Below, one piece after another: positions 24,224 through 34,341 of a stretch of 64,000 nt of DNA; within the stretch, counting starts at the first letter, position 1, and each line of letters begins with the position of its first letter. The notes below the pieces were generated by a model, which was not told where the DNA came from, searched no databases, and saw only the letters and a list, made by a program, of their open reading frames with translations. The stretch spans positions 1-64,000 of the forward strand of contig NZ_JAAMFM010000006.1 of assembly GCF_013376105.1 (NCBI RefSeq), read 5' to 3'. Origin of the DNA: Arthrobacter wenxiniae (GTDB lineage Bacteria; Actinomycetota; Actinomycetes; Actinomycetales; Micrococcaceae). The position numbers and the translations under genes were made by a program.

Positions 24224-26845
24224 TCAGGCCTGGACGGGCTCCTCGGCCGGCGCCAGCACGACGTCGGACACGGTGAGTTCGCCGGCGCCCTCGGCCACCG
24301 TGATTTCCACGGCGTTGGCGGCGGCCTTGAGGTCGCCAAGGCCGGTCCGCAGCTGTGCGGCCTTGGCCGCGTCTGCCGTGACGGTGGCGGAGAGCACCTG
24401 GGTGCGCTGCTTGACCTTGGCCTCGGACTTGGCCTTGCGGATGCCGCCCAGGGCGTCGCCGACGGTGGCCAGCATGGTGGTGTCGCCATCGTTCACTTCC
24501 ACGGCGGCGGGCCACGGTGCCCGGTGGACGGAGCCGGTGCGCCACCAGCTCCAGACCTCCTCCGTCGCGAACGGCAGGAACGGCGCGAACAGGCGCAGCA
24601 GGGAATCCAGTGTGGTGGCCAGGGCGGCCAGCACTGAGACCTGGCCTTCCTCGCCGCCGGCACCGTAGGCGCGGTCCTTGATCAGCTCCACGTAGTCGTC
24701 CGTGAAATGCCAGAAGAAGCTCTCAGTGGCCTGCAGCGCCTTGGCGTAGTCGTACTTCTCAAAGGCGGCCGTGGACTTGCGGACGACGTCGGCCAGCAGG
24801 GCCAGGAGCGCGCGGTCCAGCGCGTTGGTGGCCACGGCCGTGTCGCCCGTGAGAACGTTGGCTTCCGTGGCGCCGAGGTTGAGCACGAACTTGGAGGCGT
24901 TGAGCAGCTTGATGGCCAGGCGGCGGCCGATCTTCATCTGCGCAATCTCGTAGGCGGTGTCGGCGCCGAGCTTGGCGGAGGCGGCCCAGTAGCGGACGGC
25001 GTCGGCGCCATAGTCGTTGAGCACGTCGGTGGGGACCACCACGTTGCCCTTGGACTTGGACATCTTCTTGCGGTCCGGGTCCAGGATCCAGCCGGAGATG
25101 GCGGCATGCTTCCACGGGGCGCTGCCCTGCAGGGCGTCGGCGCGCACGGCGGAGGAGAAAAGCCAGGTGCGGATGATGTCGTGGGCCTGCGGGCGCAGGT
25201 CGAACGGGTAGACCTTGGCGAACAGGTCATCGTCCACGCTCCAGCCGCCCACGATCTGCGGGGTCAGGGACGAGGTGGCCCAGGTGTCCAGGACGTCGGC
25301 GTCGCCGACGAAGCCGCCGGGCGCGTTCCGCTGGTCCTCCGTGTAGCCGGGGGCGGCGTCCGCGGCCGGGTCAACCGGCAGCATTTCGCTGGTCGGCAGG
25401 ATGGGGTGGTCGTAGACCGGGTTGGCATCCGCGTCCAGCGGGTACCAGACGGGCACCGGCACGCCGAAGAAGCGCTGGCGGGAGACCAGCCAGTCGCCGT
25501 TCAGTCCGGAGATCCAGTTGTCGTAGCGCGAGCGCATGAACGCCGGGTGGAACTCGATTTCGCGGCCGCGGTTGATCAGGCGTTCGCGGCGGTCCCCGTC
25601 GCGGCCGCCGTTGCGGATGTACCACTGGCGGGAGGTGACCACCTCCAGCGGCTTGTCCCCCTTTTCAAAGAAGTTGACCGGGTGCATGATCTTCTTCGGC
25701 TCGCCGTCCAGCAGCTGCGCCGCGGCCAGCAGCTCGACCACGCCTTCCTTGGCGCCGAAGACGGTCTTGCCGGCGATGGCCGCGTAGTTGGCGCGGCCTT
25801 CCTCGGTGGTGATCCACTCCGGGGTGTCCGCGACGATCCGGCCGTCGCGGCCCACAATGGCGCGGGTGGGCAGCTGGAGCTCGCGCCACCAGGTGACGTC
25901 GGTCAGGTCGCCGAAGGTGCAGACCATGGCGATGCCGGAGCCCTTGTCCGCCTTGGCCAGCGGGTGGGCGCGCACCTCAACCTCGACGCCGAACAGCGGC
26001 GAGGTGACCTTCCTGCCGAACAGCGGCTGGTAGCGCTCGTCGTCCGGATTGGCCACAAGTGCGGCGCAGGCGGGCAGCAGTTCGGGGCGCGTGGTCTCGA
26101 TGTAGACCTTGGTGCCGTCCTCGGCGAAGAAGGGGTAGCGGTAGTAGGCGCCGGCCACCTCGCGGTCCTCGAGCTCGGCCTGGGCCACGGCCGTGCGGAA
26201 GGTGACGTCCCACAGGGTGGGCGCCTCCGCCATGTAGGCGTCGCCTGCGGCCAGATTCTCCAGGAAGCCGCGCTGCGACACAGCACGGGAATGGCCGTCG
26301 ATGGTGCGGTAGGTAAGGTTCCAGTCAACGGACAGTCCCAGCGTCTGGAACAGGTTTTCAAAGACCTTCTCATCCTCCACGGCCAGCTCCTCGCAGAGCT
26401 CGATGAAGTTCCGGCGCGAGACGACGTCGAAGTCGCGCTGGTTCTTGGCCGGGGACACGGGAGGGCGGTAGCCGGCGTCGTACTGGATCTTCGGGTCGCA
26501 ACGGACGCCGTAATAGTTCTGGACGCGGCGCTCGGTGGGCAGGCCGTTGTCGTCCCAGCCCATCGGGTAGAAGACGTTCTTGCCGTTCATGCGCTGGAAG
26601 CGGGCCAGCACGTCCGTCTGCGTGTAGGAGAACATGTGTCCCACGTGCAGGGACCCGGAGGCCGTGGGCGGGGGAGTGTCGATGGAGTACACCTGCTCCC
26701 GGGTGGTCTCACGGTCAAAGCTGTAGGTGCCCTCCTCAAGCCAGCGCCTGGTCAGCGAGGCCTCCAGGCCCTCCAGCGCGGGCTTGTCGGGAACGAAACT
26801 TGCGGGGGTTGCGGGCGTGTCTGTGCCCGGAGTGTTTTCAGCCAT
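24224..26845 (-). CDS. valS: Valyl-tRNA synthetase
   Basis: An 873-residue class I aminoacyl-tRNA synthetase that charges tRNA-Val and edits threonyl-tRNA. The HIGH-equivalent is SGSLHVGHMF near residue 65, and KMSKS is present in DRKKMSKSKGN. It has the shorter layout, with GWDDNGLPTERRVQNYYGVRCDP, and lacks the long C-terminal coiled coil of the E. coli enzyme (951 residues). A connective-peptide editing domain lies between. Start: ATG at 26843-26845. Its stop is 52 bases from the convergent SGNH gene, with a weak ttgggga/tccccac hairpin between them. Confidence 0.95.
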   Translation of the reverse strand: MAENTPGTDTPATPASFVPDKPALEGLEASLTRRWLEEGTYSFDRETTREQVYSIDTPPPTASGSLHVGHMFSYTQTDVLARFQRMNGKNVFYPMGWDDNGLPTERRVQNYYGVRCDPKIQYDAGYRPPVSPAKNQRDFDVVSRRNFIELCEELAVEDEKVFENLFQTLGLSVDWNLTYRTIDGHSRAVSQRGFLENLAAGDAYMAEAPTLWDVTFRTAVAQAELEDREVAGAYYRYPFFAEDGTKVYIETTRPELLPACAALVANPDDERYQPLFGRKVTSPLFGVEVEVRAHPLAKADKGSGIAMVCTFGDLTDVTWWRELQLPTRAIVGRDGRIVADTPEWITTEEGRANYAAIAGKTVFGAKEGVVELLAAAQLLDGEPKKIMHPVNFFEKGDKPLEVVTSRQWYIRNGGRDGDRRERLINRGREIEFHPAFMRSRYDNWISGLNGDWLVSRQRFFGVPVPVWYPLDADANPVYDHPILPTSEMLPVDPAADAAPGYTEDQRNAPGGFVGDADVLDTWATSSLTPQIVGGWSVDDDLFAKVYPFDLRPQAHDIIRTWLFSSAVRADALQGSAPWKHAAISGWILDPDRKKMSKSKGNVVVPTDVLNDYGADAVRYWAASAKLGADTAYEIAQMKIGRRLAIKLLNASKFVLNLGATEANVLTGDTAVATNALDRALLALLADVVRKSTAAFEKYDYAKALQATESFFWHFTDDYVELIKDRAYGAGGEEGQVSVLAALATTLDSLLRLFAPFLPFATEEVWSWWRTGSVHRAPWPAAVEVNDGDTTMLATVGDALGGIRKAKSEAKVKQRTQVLSATVTADAAKAAQLRTGLGDLKAAANAVEITVAEGAGELTVSDVVLAPAEEPVQA

Positions 26846-26893
26846 GCGCCAATTCTTTCATGAGTTGCCTGCCACGTCCGGCACGGCGAAGCT

Positions 26894-26961
26894 GCGCACC
26901 GTGGCGAGGCAACGGTGCGCCACTTCTGAAGTGGCGCACCGTGGCGAGGCAATGGTGCGCC
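26894..26961. repeat. Duplicated 28-bp element with central palindrome
   Basis: A 28-base unit starting gcgcaccgtggcgaggc occurs at 26894-26921 and 26934-26961, with 27 of 28 bases identical. Each unit has gcgcacc at one end and ggtgcgc at the other. The junction forms a perfect 13-1-13 palindrome at 26914-26940 (ggtgcgccacttc-t-gaagtggcgcacc). It lies between the divergent valS and DUF488 genes, where an operator would be expected. Confidence 0.75.
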
Positions 26962-26985
26962 GGCCCAGGGGGAATTCCCCGGGGC

Positions 26986-26991
26986 TATGAT
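26986..26991 (+). promoter_or_regulatory. Putative -10 box for leaderless DUF488 gene
   Basis: TATGAT ends exactly 6 bases before the ATG at 26998, with spacer gcggat and no Shine-Dalgarno. Confidence 0.5.
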
Positions 26992-26997
26992 GCGGAT

Positions 26998-27354
26998 ATG
27001 GGCACGATGCGGATTTTGCGGGTGTATGAGGAACCTGGCCCGGACGAATACCGGATCCTGGTGGACCGGCTCTGGCCGCGCGGGATCAGGAAGGACCGCG
27101 TGGACGTGTGGCTCAAGGACGCCGGGCCCAGCACCGAGGTGCGCAATGCGTTCGGCCACGTCCCGGAACATTTCGCCGCATTCGTCAAGGACTACCGCGC
27201 CGAACTGGCCACAAACCCGGCTGTGGACGAGATCCGCGCGCTGGCGAAGGAGCACGAGAAGGTGGTGCTGCTCTACAGCGCCAAGGACCACCGGCAGAAC
27301 CAGGCGGCCGTGCTGCTGGACTTCCTCAACGGCGTGGACACGCCCGGCGCGTAG
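26998..27354 (+). CDS. DUF488 family protein (YeaO-like)
   Basis: A 118-residue soluble protein. The pattern MRILRVYEEPGPDEYRILVDRLWPRGI followed by WLKDAGPSTEVRNAF and HFAAFVKDYRAEL is the DUF488 signature. A short beta-alpha core closes with KVVLLYSAKDHRQNQAAVLLDFL. The biochemical role is unknown. The ATG at 26998 is chosen from the -10 box; an ATG three codons later is the alternative. The SDR gene follows after 33 bases with its own -10 box. The duplicated palindrome upstream may regulate it. Confidence 0.85.
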   Translation: MGTMRILRVYEEPGPDEYRILVDRLWPRGIRKDRVDVWLKDAGPSTEVRNAFGHVPEHFAAFVKDYRAELATNPAVDEIRALAKEHEKVVLLYSAKDHRQNQAAVLLDFLNGVDTPGA

Positions 27355-27375
27355 GCGGCCCCATGGCGGACGGGC

Positions 27376-27381
27376 TAAATT
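27376..27381 (+). promoter_or_regulatory. Putative -10 box for leaderless SDR gene
   Basis: TAAATT ends exactly 6 bases before the ATG at 27388, with spacer ggtgcc. Confidence 0.5.
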
Positions 27382-27387
27382 GGTGCC

Positions 27388-28152
27388 ATGACCGAAAACA
27401 CCGCCGCCCCGATCCACCACGCCGTCGTCACAGGTGCCAGCACCGGCATCGGCGAGGCCACCGTCCGCGCCCTCCGCAAGGCCGGCTGGCAGGTGGTGGC
27501 CGTGGCGCGCCGTGCCGCACGCCTTGAGAAGCTCGCCGCGGAGACGGGGGCCCTGGCTTTCGCGGCGGACGTTTCCAAGGACGGCGACGTTGCCTCCCTG
27601 CTTGCCTTCGTCTCCGAAAACGGCGGCCTGGACACGTTGATCAACGTGGCAGGAGGGGCCCGCGGCGCGGACCGCATCGGCGCCTCCAACAACGACGACT
27701 GGGAGTGGATGTTCCAGGCCAACGTCATGGGCACCATGAAAATGACACGGGCGTTTCTGCCCACCCTCCGCGAGCACCGCGCCGGCACCGTGCTGAACCT
27801 GACTTCCACGGCCGGACTGTCCGCCTACGAGGGCGGCGCCGGCTACAACGCGGCCAAGTTCGCCCAGCACGCCCTGACCAACGCGCTGCGCCTGGAAGAG
27901 GTGGAAAACAACCTCCGCGTGATCGAGGTGGCCCCGGGCCTGGTCCAGACCGAGGAATTCGCGCTCAACCGGCTCGGCGGCGACAAGGAGGCTGCCGACA
28001 AGGTCTACCAGGGCGTGGCGGAACCCCTCACGGCAGCTGACGTGGCGGATGTGGTGGCGTACGCCGTCGGGCTTCCCCACCACATCAACTTGGACCAGGT
28101 GGTGGTGCGCCCCGTGGCGCAGGCGGCCAACCACAAGCTGGTCCGCCGGTAG
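27388..28152 (+). CDS. Short-chain dehydrogenase/reductase (YdfG-like)
   Basis: A 254-residue NAD(P)-dependent classical SDR. The cofactor motif is TGASTGIG (15-22). NVAGGA replaces the common NNAG, and the active site has Ser in LNLTSTAGLSAY with Y153 and K157 in GYNAAKFA. The C-terminal HHINLDQVVVRPVAQ resembles the serine/3-hydroxy acid dehydrogenase group. The physiological substrate is not clear. A strong hairpin follows the stop. Confidence 0.88.
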   Translation: MTENTAAPIHHAVVTGASTGIGEATVRALRKAGWQVVAVARRAARLEKLAAETGALAFAADVSKDGDVASLLAFVSENGGLDTLINVAGGARGADRIGASNNDDWEWMFQANVMGTMKMTRAFLPTLREHRAGTVLNLTSTAGLSAYEGGAGYNAAKFAQHALTNALRLEEVENNLRVIEVAPGLVQTEEFALNRLGGDKEAADKVYQGVAEPLTAADVADVVAYAVGLPHHINLDQVVVRPVAQAANHKLVRR

Positions 28153-28165
28153 CCGCCCCCACCCA

Positions 28166-28200
28166 GGGATGCGCGCGGTGCGCCCCACCGCACGCATCCC
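28166..28200 (+). terminator. Hairpin terminator after the SDR gene
   Basis: The stem gggatgcg-c-gcggtg pairs with caccgc-a-cgcatccc around loop cgccc, with one mismatch. It has no U tract. It separates the SDR gene from the ileS leader. Confidence 0.75.
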
Positions 28201-28201
28201 G

Positions 28202-28207
28202 TATCAT
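28202..28207 (+). promoter_or_regulatory. Putative -10 box of the ileS leader
   Basis: TATCAT lies just after the SDR terminator and about 25 bases before the specifier region of the T-box, so transcription would start near 28214. No good -35 element was found. Confidence 0.4.
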
Positions 28208-28431
28208 GGAGGACAAAGCTGCGACCCGGCCATCACCGGTGAGCTCCCGGAAGAACGTGCCCCGCAGGCAGAGCCAGCGGGCGCCAGTAGAACCGGGCGG
28301 GTACGCCCGTCACAGCAGTCAACAAGCGGCCGCGCCCTGGCCACAAAACCAGGGGTCGGCAAGCGAGGTGGTACCGCGGCGCAAGCCGTCCTTGCATCCG
28401 GCAACTGCACTACCACCACCAGGATGATGTG
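28208..28431 (+). promoter_or_regulatory. T-box riboswitch controlling ileS
   Basis: The conserved T-box sequence aggtggtaccgcgg lies at 28367-28380. An ATC isoleucine triplet (28232-28234) in a short GC hairpin region is the likely specifier codon, giving an ultrashort Stem I of the actinobacterial ileS type. The T-box segment ggtggta (28368-28374) is perfectly complementary to taccacc (28411-28417) just before the ribosome binding site agga (28421-28424). This suggests translational control: uncharged tRNA-Ile would bind the T-box and release the start site. There is no terminator hairpin with a U tract before the gene. Confidence 0.88.
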
Positions 28432-31400
28432 ATGACCCATTTCCCGAAGGCTTCCGCCGCCGGCCGCCCCGCCGGCTCCAACCATGTGCCCGCATCCGTG
28501 CGCTTCCCGGCCGTGGAAGAACTGGTGCTCAAATACTGGGCGGAGGACGGCACCTTCCAGGCGAGCATCGACCAGCGGGAGGCCGGGCAGGACGGCTCCA
28601 ACGAGTTCGTCTTCTACGACGGACCGCCATTCGCCAACGGCCTGCCGCACTACGGCCACCTGCTGACCGGCTACGCCAAGGACCTGGTGGCCCGCTACCA
28701 GACGCAGCGCGGACGCCGTGTGGAGCGCCGCTTCGGCTGGGACACGCACGGGCTGCCCGCCGAGCTGGAGGCCATGAAGCAGCTGGGGATGACGGACAAG
28801 AAGCAGATCGAGGCCATGGGCATCGACAAGTTCAACGACGCCTGCCGCTCCTCCGTCATGAAGTACGCCGGCGAATGGCAGGAGTACGTCACCCGCCAGG
28901 CACGCTGGGTGGACTTCGACAACGACTACAAGACGCTCAACGTCGAGTACATGGAATCCGTGCTCTGGGCGTTCAAGCAGCTGCACGAGAAGGGCCTGAC
29001 GTACAACGGCTACCGCGTGCTGCCCTACTGCTGGAAGGACGAAACCCCGCTCTCCAACCACGAGCTACGCATGGACGATGACGTCTACAAGGACCGCCAG
29101 GACCAGACGGTCACCGTCACCTTCCCGATCCTGGCCGGCGAGTCCCCCCTCTCACAGGAGCTGGCCGGCACGTCCGCCATCGCCTGGACCACCACGCCCT
29201 GGACCCTGCCCACCAACCAGGCCCTCGCCGTCGGGCCCGACGTGAGCTATGTCGTGGTCCCTGTCGGGCCCAACGGGTCCTCCGCGGTCTCGACAACCCC
29301 GACCTCCGAGAAGTTCCTGCTGGCCTCGGACCTGGTGGGGGCCTACGCCAAGGACCTGGGGTACGACGACGGCGCTGCCGCGGCGGAAGCGGTCACCGCC
29401 ACGTACACGGGCTCCGAGCTGGAAGGGCTGAAATACGAGCCCCTGTGGGATTACTTCGCCGACGATGAAAAGTACGGCACGGCCAAGTCCTGGCAGTTCC
29501 TCCTGGCCGACTACGTCACGACCACCGACGGAACCGGCATTGTCCACCAGGCTCCCGCCTACGGTGAGGAGGACCAGAAGGTTTGCGAGCAGTACGGCAT
29601 CCCCGTGGTCCTGTCCGTGGACGAGGGTGCGAAGTTCCTGCCCCTGTTTGAAGGCGGGCCGCTCAACGACATCGCCGGAGTGCAGGTCTTTGACGCGAAC
29701 AAGACGATCACCCGCGTGATCCGCGACGCCGGCCGGCTGGTCCGCCAGGCCAGCTACGTCCACAGCTACCCGCACTGCTGGCGGTGCCGCACGCCCCTGA
29801 TCTACCGCGCCATCTCCTCCTGGTACGTGGAGGTGACAAAGTTCAAGGACCGCATGTCCGAGCTGAACCAGGACATCAATTGGATCCCCGGCAACGTCAA
29901 GGACGGCCAGTTTGGCAAGTGGCTGGCCAACGCCCGCGACTGGTCGATCAGCCGCAACCGCTACTGGGGCAGTCCCATCCCGGTATGGCAGTCCGACGAC
30001 CCCGAATACCCGCGTACCGACGTGTACGGCTCCCTCGCCGAGATGGAGTCCGACTTTGGCCGGCTGCCGCTGAACAAGGCCGGCGAAGTGGACCTGCACC
30101 GCCCGTTCATCGATGAGCTGACCCGCCCCAACCCGGACGACCCGAGCGGCAGGTCCACCATGCGCCGCGTGGAGGACGTGCTGGACGTCTGGTTCGACTC
30201 CGGCTCCATGCCGTACGGCCAGGTGCACTACCCCTTCGAGAATGAAGACTGGTTCAACACCCACAACCCGGCGGACTTCATTGTCGAGTACATCGGGCAG
30301 ACACGCGGCTGGTTCTACATGCTGCACATCCTCTCCACCGCCCTTTTTGACCGCCCCGCGTTCCGGAACGTCATCAGTCACGGCATCGTCCTGGGCTCCG
30401 ACGGGCAGAAGATGTCCAAGTCCCTGCGCAACTATCCGGACGTCTCCGAGGTGCTGGACCGCGACGGCTCCGATGCGATGCGCTGGTTCCTGATGTCCAG
30501 CCCCATCCTGCGCGGCGGCAACCTGGTGGTCACCGAGCAGGGCATCCGCGACGGCGTCCGCCAGGTCATCCTGCCGCTGTGGAACGTGTACAGCTTCTTC
30601 ACGCTGTACGCCAACACGGCCAACGGCGGCGCCGGATACGACGCCAAGCTGCGCTTTGACGGCTACACCGACACCATGGACGAGTACCTGCTTGCCAACA
30701 CCGGGGACCTGGTCCGCCAGATGGGCGCCAGGCTGGACGCCTACGACGTCTCCGGCGCCTGCGACGCCCTGCGAAGCTACCTGGACATGCTGACCAACTG
30801 GTACGTGCGCCGCAGCCGCAACCGCTTCTTCGATGAGAGCACGGACGCCTTCGACGCGCTCTACACCGCCCTGGAAGCCGTGTGCCGCTCGGCCGCCCCG
30901 CTGCTGCCGCTGGTCACCGAGGAGATCTGGCGCGGCCTGACCGGAGGCCGCTCCGTGCACCTGACCGACTGGCCCAACGCGGACCTGTTTGTGCCCAGCC
31001 CCGCCCTCGTGGAGCAGATGGACCGCGTCCAGCAGATCTGCTCCACCGGCTCCAGCCTGCGCAAGGCCGCCAAGCTGCGCGTGCGGCTGCCGCTGGCCGG
31101 GCTCACCGTGGTGGCCCCCAACGCGGCGGCGCTCGACGGCGGCGCGGATGTGGTGGCCGACGAGCTGAACATCCGCGCCGTGCGGTTTGTGGATTCCGCC
31201 GACGCCTCCCCGGAGGAGTTCGGCATCTCACAAAAGCTGGTGGTCAATGCCCGCGCGGCCGGCCCGCGCCTGGGCAAGGACGTCCAGCGGGCCATCAAGG
31301 GCGCCAAGTCCGGCGACTGGTCCGAAGTTGACGGCGTGGTCACCGCCGGCGGCCTGGTCCTTGAACCGTCCGAGTACTCGCTGGAGACAGTGGTTGCCGA

Positions 31401-31719
31401 CGCGCACGACGGCGGATCCACCGCGGTTGCGATGCTGCCGGGCGGGGGGTTCGTGGTGCTCAACACCGAGGTCACGGCCGAACTCGAGGCCGAGGGCACC
31501 GCCCGGGACATGGTCCGCGCCATCCAGCAGGCCCGCAAGGACGCCGAGCTGCATGTCAGCGACCGCATCCGCACCATCATCCAGGCCCCGCAGGAAGTGG
31601 TGGACGCCCTCCACGCCAATGCGGAGCTCGTCAAAAAGGAAACGCTGACCCTGGAACTGGAACTGGTTCCCGGCGACGTCGACACCACCATCACTGTTGA
31701 ACGGACTGTTGCCCCGTGA
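28432..31719 (+). CDS. ileS: Isoleucyl-tRNA synthetase
   Basis: A 1095-residue class I synthetase that charges tRNA-Ile and edits valine. The HIGH-equivalent is HYGH at residues 73-76 in [12 protein letters not shown], and KMSKS is at 660-664 in [13 protein letters not shown]. The editing domain and a CWRCRTPL segment are present. The length and motif types match the long eukaryote-like IleS form found in actinobacteria, often linked with lower mupirocin sensitivity. The start is ATG 28432 (GTG 28429 is possible), 8 bases after agga inside the T-box leader. The stop overlaps the folC start. Confidence 0.96.
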   Translation: MTHFPKASAAGRPAGSNHVPASVRFPAVEELVLKYWAEDGTFQASIDQREAGQDGSNEFVFYDGPPFANGLPHYGHLLTGYAKDLVARYQTQRGRRVERRFGWDTHGLPAELEAMKQLGMTDKKQIEAMGIDKFNDACRSSVMKYAGEWQEYVTRQARWVDFDNDYKTLNVEYMESVLWAFKQLHEKGLTYNGYRVLPYCWKDETPLSNHELRMDDDVYKDRQDQTVTVTFPILAGESPLSQELAGTSAIAWTTTPWTLPTNQALAVGPDVSYVVVPVGPNGSSAVSTTPTSEKFLLASDLVGAYAKDLGYDDGAAAAEAVTATYTGSELEGLKYEPLWDYFADDEKYGTAKSWQFLLADYVTTTDGTGIVHQAPAYGEEDQKVCEQYGIPVVLSVDEGAKFLPLFEGGPLNDIAGVQVFDANKTITRVIRDAGRLVRQASYVHSYPHCWRCRTPLIYRAISSWYVEVTKFKDRMSELNQDINWIPGNVKDGQFGKWLANARDWSISRNRYWGSPIPVWQSDDPEYPRTDVYGSLAEMESDFGRLPLNKAGEVDLHRPFIDELTRPNPDDPSGRSTMRRVEDVLDVWFDSGSMPYGQVHYPFENEDWFNTHNPADFIVEYIGQTRGWFYMLHILSTALFDRPAFRNVISHGIVLGSDGQKMSKSLRNYPDVSEVLDRDGSDAMRWFLMSSPILRGGNLVVTEQGIRDGVRQVILPLWNVYSFFTLYANTANGGAGYDAKLRFDGYTDTMDEYLLANTGDLVRQMGARLDAYDVSGACDALRSYLDMLTNWYVRRSRNRFFDESTDAFDALYTALEAVCRSAAPLLPLVTEEIWRGLTGGRSVHLTDWPNADLFVPSPALVEQMDRVQQICSTGSSLRKAAKLRVRLPLAGLTVVAPNAAALDGGADVVADELNIRAVRFVDSADASPEEFGISQKLVVNARAAGPRLGKDVQRAIKGAKSGDWSEVDGVVTAGGLVLEPSEYSLETVVADAHDGGSTAVAMLPGGGFVVLNTEVTAELEAEGTARDMVRAIQQARKDAELHVSDRIRTIIQAPQEVVDALHANAELVKKETLTLELELVPGDVDTTITVERTVAP

Positions 31720-33098
31720 GCCATGAACACGACGAATTCTCCGTGGAGAGCGTCTACGCCGAACTGCTGGGCCGCGCCCCCGAAAACAAGATGGAGCCGC
31801 GCCTGGCGCCCCTGTTCCGGGCCATGGACATCCTCGGGGAACCCAACAAGGCGTTCCCGATCATCCACATCACCGGCACCAATGGCAAGACGTCCACGGC
31901 CCGCATGATCGAATCCGGGCTGCTGGCCCACGGCCTGCGCACCGGCCGCTACACCAGCCCGCACCTGAGCCGGGTCACCGAGCGCATCAGCATCGATGGC
32001 GCCCCCGTCCCCGACGGGACCTTTGTGCGGATCTGGGACGAGATCCGGCCCTACCTGCAGATGGTCGACGCCGAACTCGAGTCGGCGGGTGAACAGCGCC
32101 TGACCTACTTCGAGTGCCTGACCATCCTGGCCTATGCCATCTTCGCCGACGAGCCCGTGGACGTGGCCGTGCTGGAAGTGGGCCTGGGCGGCATCACCGA
32201 CGCCACCAACGTGGGCGACGGCCAGGTGGCCGTCCTCACGCCCATCTCCCTGGACCACACCGAACTGCTGGGGGAGACCACCGGACTCATTGCGGAGGAG
32301 AAGGCGGGCATCATCAAGGAAGGCGCCTTCGTGGTCAGCGCCGTCCAGCCCGTGGACGCTGCCCAGGTCATCCTGGACCGGGCCCGGGAAATGCACGCCG
32401 CGTTCAGGTTCGAAGGCGTCGAGTTCGGCGTGGAATCGCGCACCATCGCCGTGGGCGGCCAGATGGTCACCCTGCAGGGCCTGGCCGGGCGCTACCCGGA
32501 CATCCTGCTGCCGCTGCACGGCGCGCACCAGGCAGGGAACGCCGCCGTCGCCCTTGCGGCCCTGGAGGCGTTCCTGGGCGGGGGAGAGAAGGAATTGAAC
32601 CTGGAATTGGTCCGGGAAGGCTTCGGCAACGCGACCTCGCCCGGGCGCCTGGAAGTGCTGCGCACCTCGCCCACGATTGTGGTCGACGCGGCGCACAACC
32701 CCGCGGGGATCGCCGTCAGCGCCACCGCCCTGCAGGAGGCGTTCGCCTTCAGCAAGCTCGTGGTGGTGCTCGGCGTCCTGCAGGAGAAGGACGCCGAGGA
32801 CATCCTGCGCACGCTGAAGGAATCCTATGGTGACGAGGCCGCTGAAATCTGCCTCACGCAGTCCAGCTCGCCGCGGGCCATCCCCGCCGCGGAACTGGCC
32901 GAGATGGCCGTGGACCTTGGCTGGAACGAAGAGGACGTCCACATTGCCGAGAAGCTCGACGACGCCATCGAATGGGCCGTGGAACGGGCCGAATCCAACA
33001 ACGACCTCGCCGGCGGCGTGCTGATCACCGGCTCCATCACCGTGGTGGGCGAGGCCCGCATACTGCTGGGCCGTCCCGGCGAAAGGGAAGGTGCCTAA
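31716..33098 (+). CDS. folC: Folylpolyglutamate synthase / dihydrofolate synthase
   Basis: A 460-residue Mur-ligase-family enzyme adding glutamate to folates, and possibly making dihydrofolate. The ATP-binding loop is [15 protein letters not shown], followed by [36 protein letters not shown]-type AHQAGNA and [10 protein letters not shown] are in family order. The GTG overlaps the ileS stop (GTGA), so it is translationally coupled to ileS and thereby also under the T-box. Confidence 0.95.
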   Translation: MSHEHDEFSVESVYAELLGRAPENKMEPRLAPLFRAMDILGEPNKAFPIIHITGTNGKTSTARMIESGLLAHGLRTGRYTSPHLSRVTERISIDGAPVPDGTFVRIWDEIRPYLQMVDAELESAGEQRLTYFECLTILAYAIFADEPVDVAVLEVGLGGITDATNVGDGQVAVLTPISLDHTELLGETTGLIAEEKAGIIKEGAFVVSAVQPVDAAQVILDRAREMHAAFRFEGVEFGVESRTIAVGGQMVTLQGLAGRYPDILLPLHGAHQAGNAAVALAALEAFLGGGEKELNLELVREGFGNATSPGRLEVLRTSPTIVVDAAHNPAGIAVSATALQEAFAFSKLVVVLGVLQEKDAEDILRTLKESYGDEAAEICLTQSSSPRAIPAAELAEMAVDLGWNEEDVHIAEKLDDAIEWAVERAESNNDLAGGVLITGSITVVGEARILLGRPGEREGA

Positions 33099-33101
33099 GG
33101 C

Positions 33102-33533
33102 ATGGCGCGACTGACCAAGGCGCAGCGTGAATGGCGCCCCGGGATGCCAAAAAAGCTGCGCTCCACCAAGACCATGTTCGCCTCCACCGTCCTGGTGCTC
33201 GAGGCATTCGTGGCGCTGTTCCTGGGCCTGGGGCTCTATGGCGTGCACGGCAGGAACCCGGCCTACCTGGTGGTGGCCGGCGTGCTGGCCCTGCTCATGG
33301 TGGCCGCCTGCGCCTTCATGGGCAGGAAGTGGGGGCCGGCGTTTGGCTGGGTCCTGCAGCTGCTGCTGATTGCCGGCGGCTTCTGGGAAGCTTCCATGTT
33401 TGTGGTCGGCATCCTCTTCGCCATCGCCTGGTGGTACGGGCTCCACACCGGCGGGCGCATCGACCGGGAAAACAGGGCGCGCGCCCGCCAGCAGGAGGAA
33501 TGGGACGCCGCCCACCCGGACGCCGCGGACTAG
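33102..33533 (+). CDS. DUF4233 membrane protein
   Basis: A 143-residue membrane protein with hydrophobic segments at about residues 27-50, 55-75 and 80-110, and basic or charged ends. DUF4233 proteins regularly sit between folC and ndk in actinobacteria; the function is unknown. It starts three bases after the folC stop with aagg upstream, as the last gene of the ileS-folC unit. Confidence 0.85.
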   Translation: MARLTKAQREWRPGMPKKLRSTKTMFASTVLVLEAFVALFLGLGLYGVHGRNPAYLVVAGVLALLMVAACAFMGRKWGPAFGWVLQLLLIAGGFWEASMFVVGILFAIAWWYGLHTGGRIDRENRARARQQEEWDAAHPDAAD

Positions 33534-33823
33534 CGCCACCGGAAGCCGGCTCCCGGGGCCCACAGTTGTTGCCCCGCCGATGTCCGAAGTCCGTCACCAG
33601 CCGCCGCCGGCCCGGGGTCGACGCGTTCCGGTCAGCCTTCGGCGCCGGCTGCGCGCGGCCCCGCAGGGCGGCCTCCCGCACGGCCCGCGGGATGGCCTTC
33701 CACCGCCGTGACGGAGCTCCGGGACGGCCTGGTCCTCGCGGACCCAGTAAGCTGGTTGGGGCCCTGCCGCCACGCAGGCGCCCGGCGACTTTCCGCAACT
33801 GCCCCAAATCGCAAGGAGAATCT

Positions 33824-34240
33824 GTGAGCATCGAGCGCACCCTCGTCCTGGTCAAGCCCGACGGCGTGTCCCGCAACCTCTCCGGCGCCGTCCTGGCCCG
33901 GATCGAAGCCAAGGGCTACACGCTGGCCGAACTGAAGAAGGTCGACGCAACCCGTGAGCAGCTCGAGCAGCACTACGCCGAGCACGCGGGCAAGCCCTTC
34001 TACGAGCCGCTGGTCGAGTTCATGCTGTCCGGCCCCGTGGTGGCCGCAATCTTTGAAGGTGACCGCGTGGTCGAGGGCTTCCGCGCCCTGGCCGGCACCA
34101 CCGACCCCACGACGGCAGCCCCCGGCACCATCCGCGGCGACTTTGGCCGGGACTGGGGGCTGAAGGTCCAGCAGAACCTGGTTCACGGCTCCGACTCCGT
34201 GGAGTCGGCCGAGCGCGAGATCGGCATCTGGTTCGCCTGA
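33824..34240 (+). CDS. ndk: Nucleoside diphosphate kinase
   Basis: A 138-residue enzyme that transfers phosphate from ATP to nucleoside diphosphates through a phospho-His. The start ERTLVLVKPDGVSRN is the family motif. Catalytic H121 lies in NLVHGSDSVESAEREI. The GTG at 33824 is fixed by aaggag seven bases upstream. A 290-base gap before it holds no gene that I can support and must contain its promoter. Confidence 0.97.
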   Translation: MSIERTLVLVKPDGVSRNLSGAVLARIEAKGYTLAELKKVDATREQLEQHYAEHAGKPFYEPLVEFMLSGPVVAAIFEGDRVVEGFRALAGTTDPTTAAPGTIRGDFGRDWGLKVQQNLVHGSDSVESAEREIGIWFA

Positions 34241-34278
34241 GCGGATGGCGGCCCAGACGCCGCCCAGCCAGGCAAAAG

Positions 34279-34312
34279 CGAAAGGGCACCCCCGCCGGGA
34301 GGTGCCCTTTCG
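34279..34312. terminator. Bidirectional hairpin between ndk and the VKOR gene
   Basis: A perfect 12-bp stem cgaaagggcacc / ggtgccctttcg with a 10-base loop lies between convergent genes. Confidence 0.8.
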
Positions 34313-34341
34313 GCGTCGAACGTCATTTCCGCCCGGGGCCG

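Noticed and set aside
29152-30960. A 602-codon minus-strand frame inside ileS
   Set aside because: Antisense shadow of ileS with no recognisable fold or ribosome binding site.
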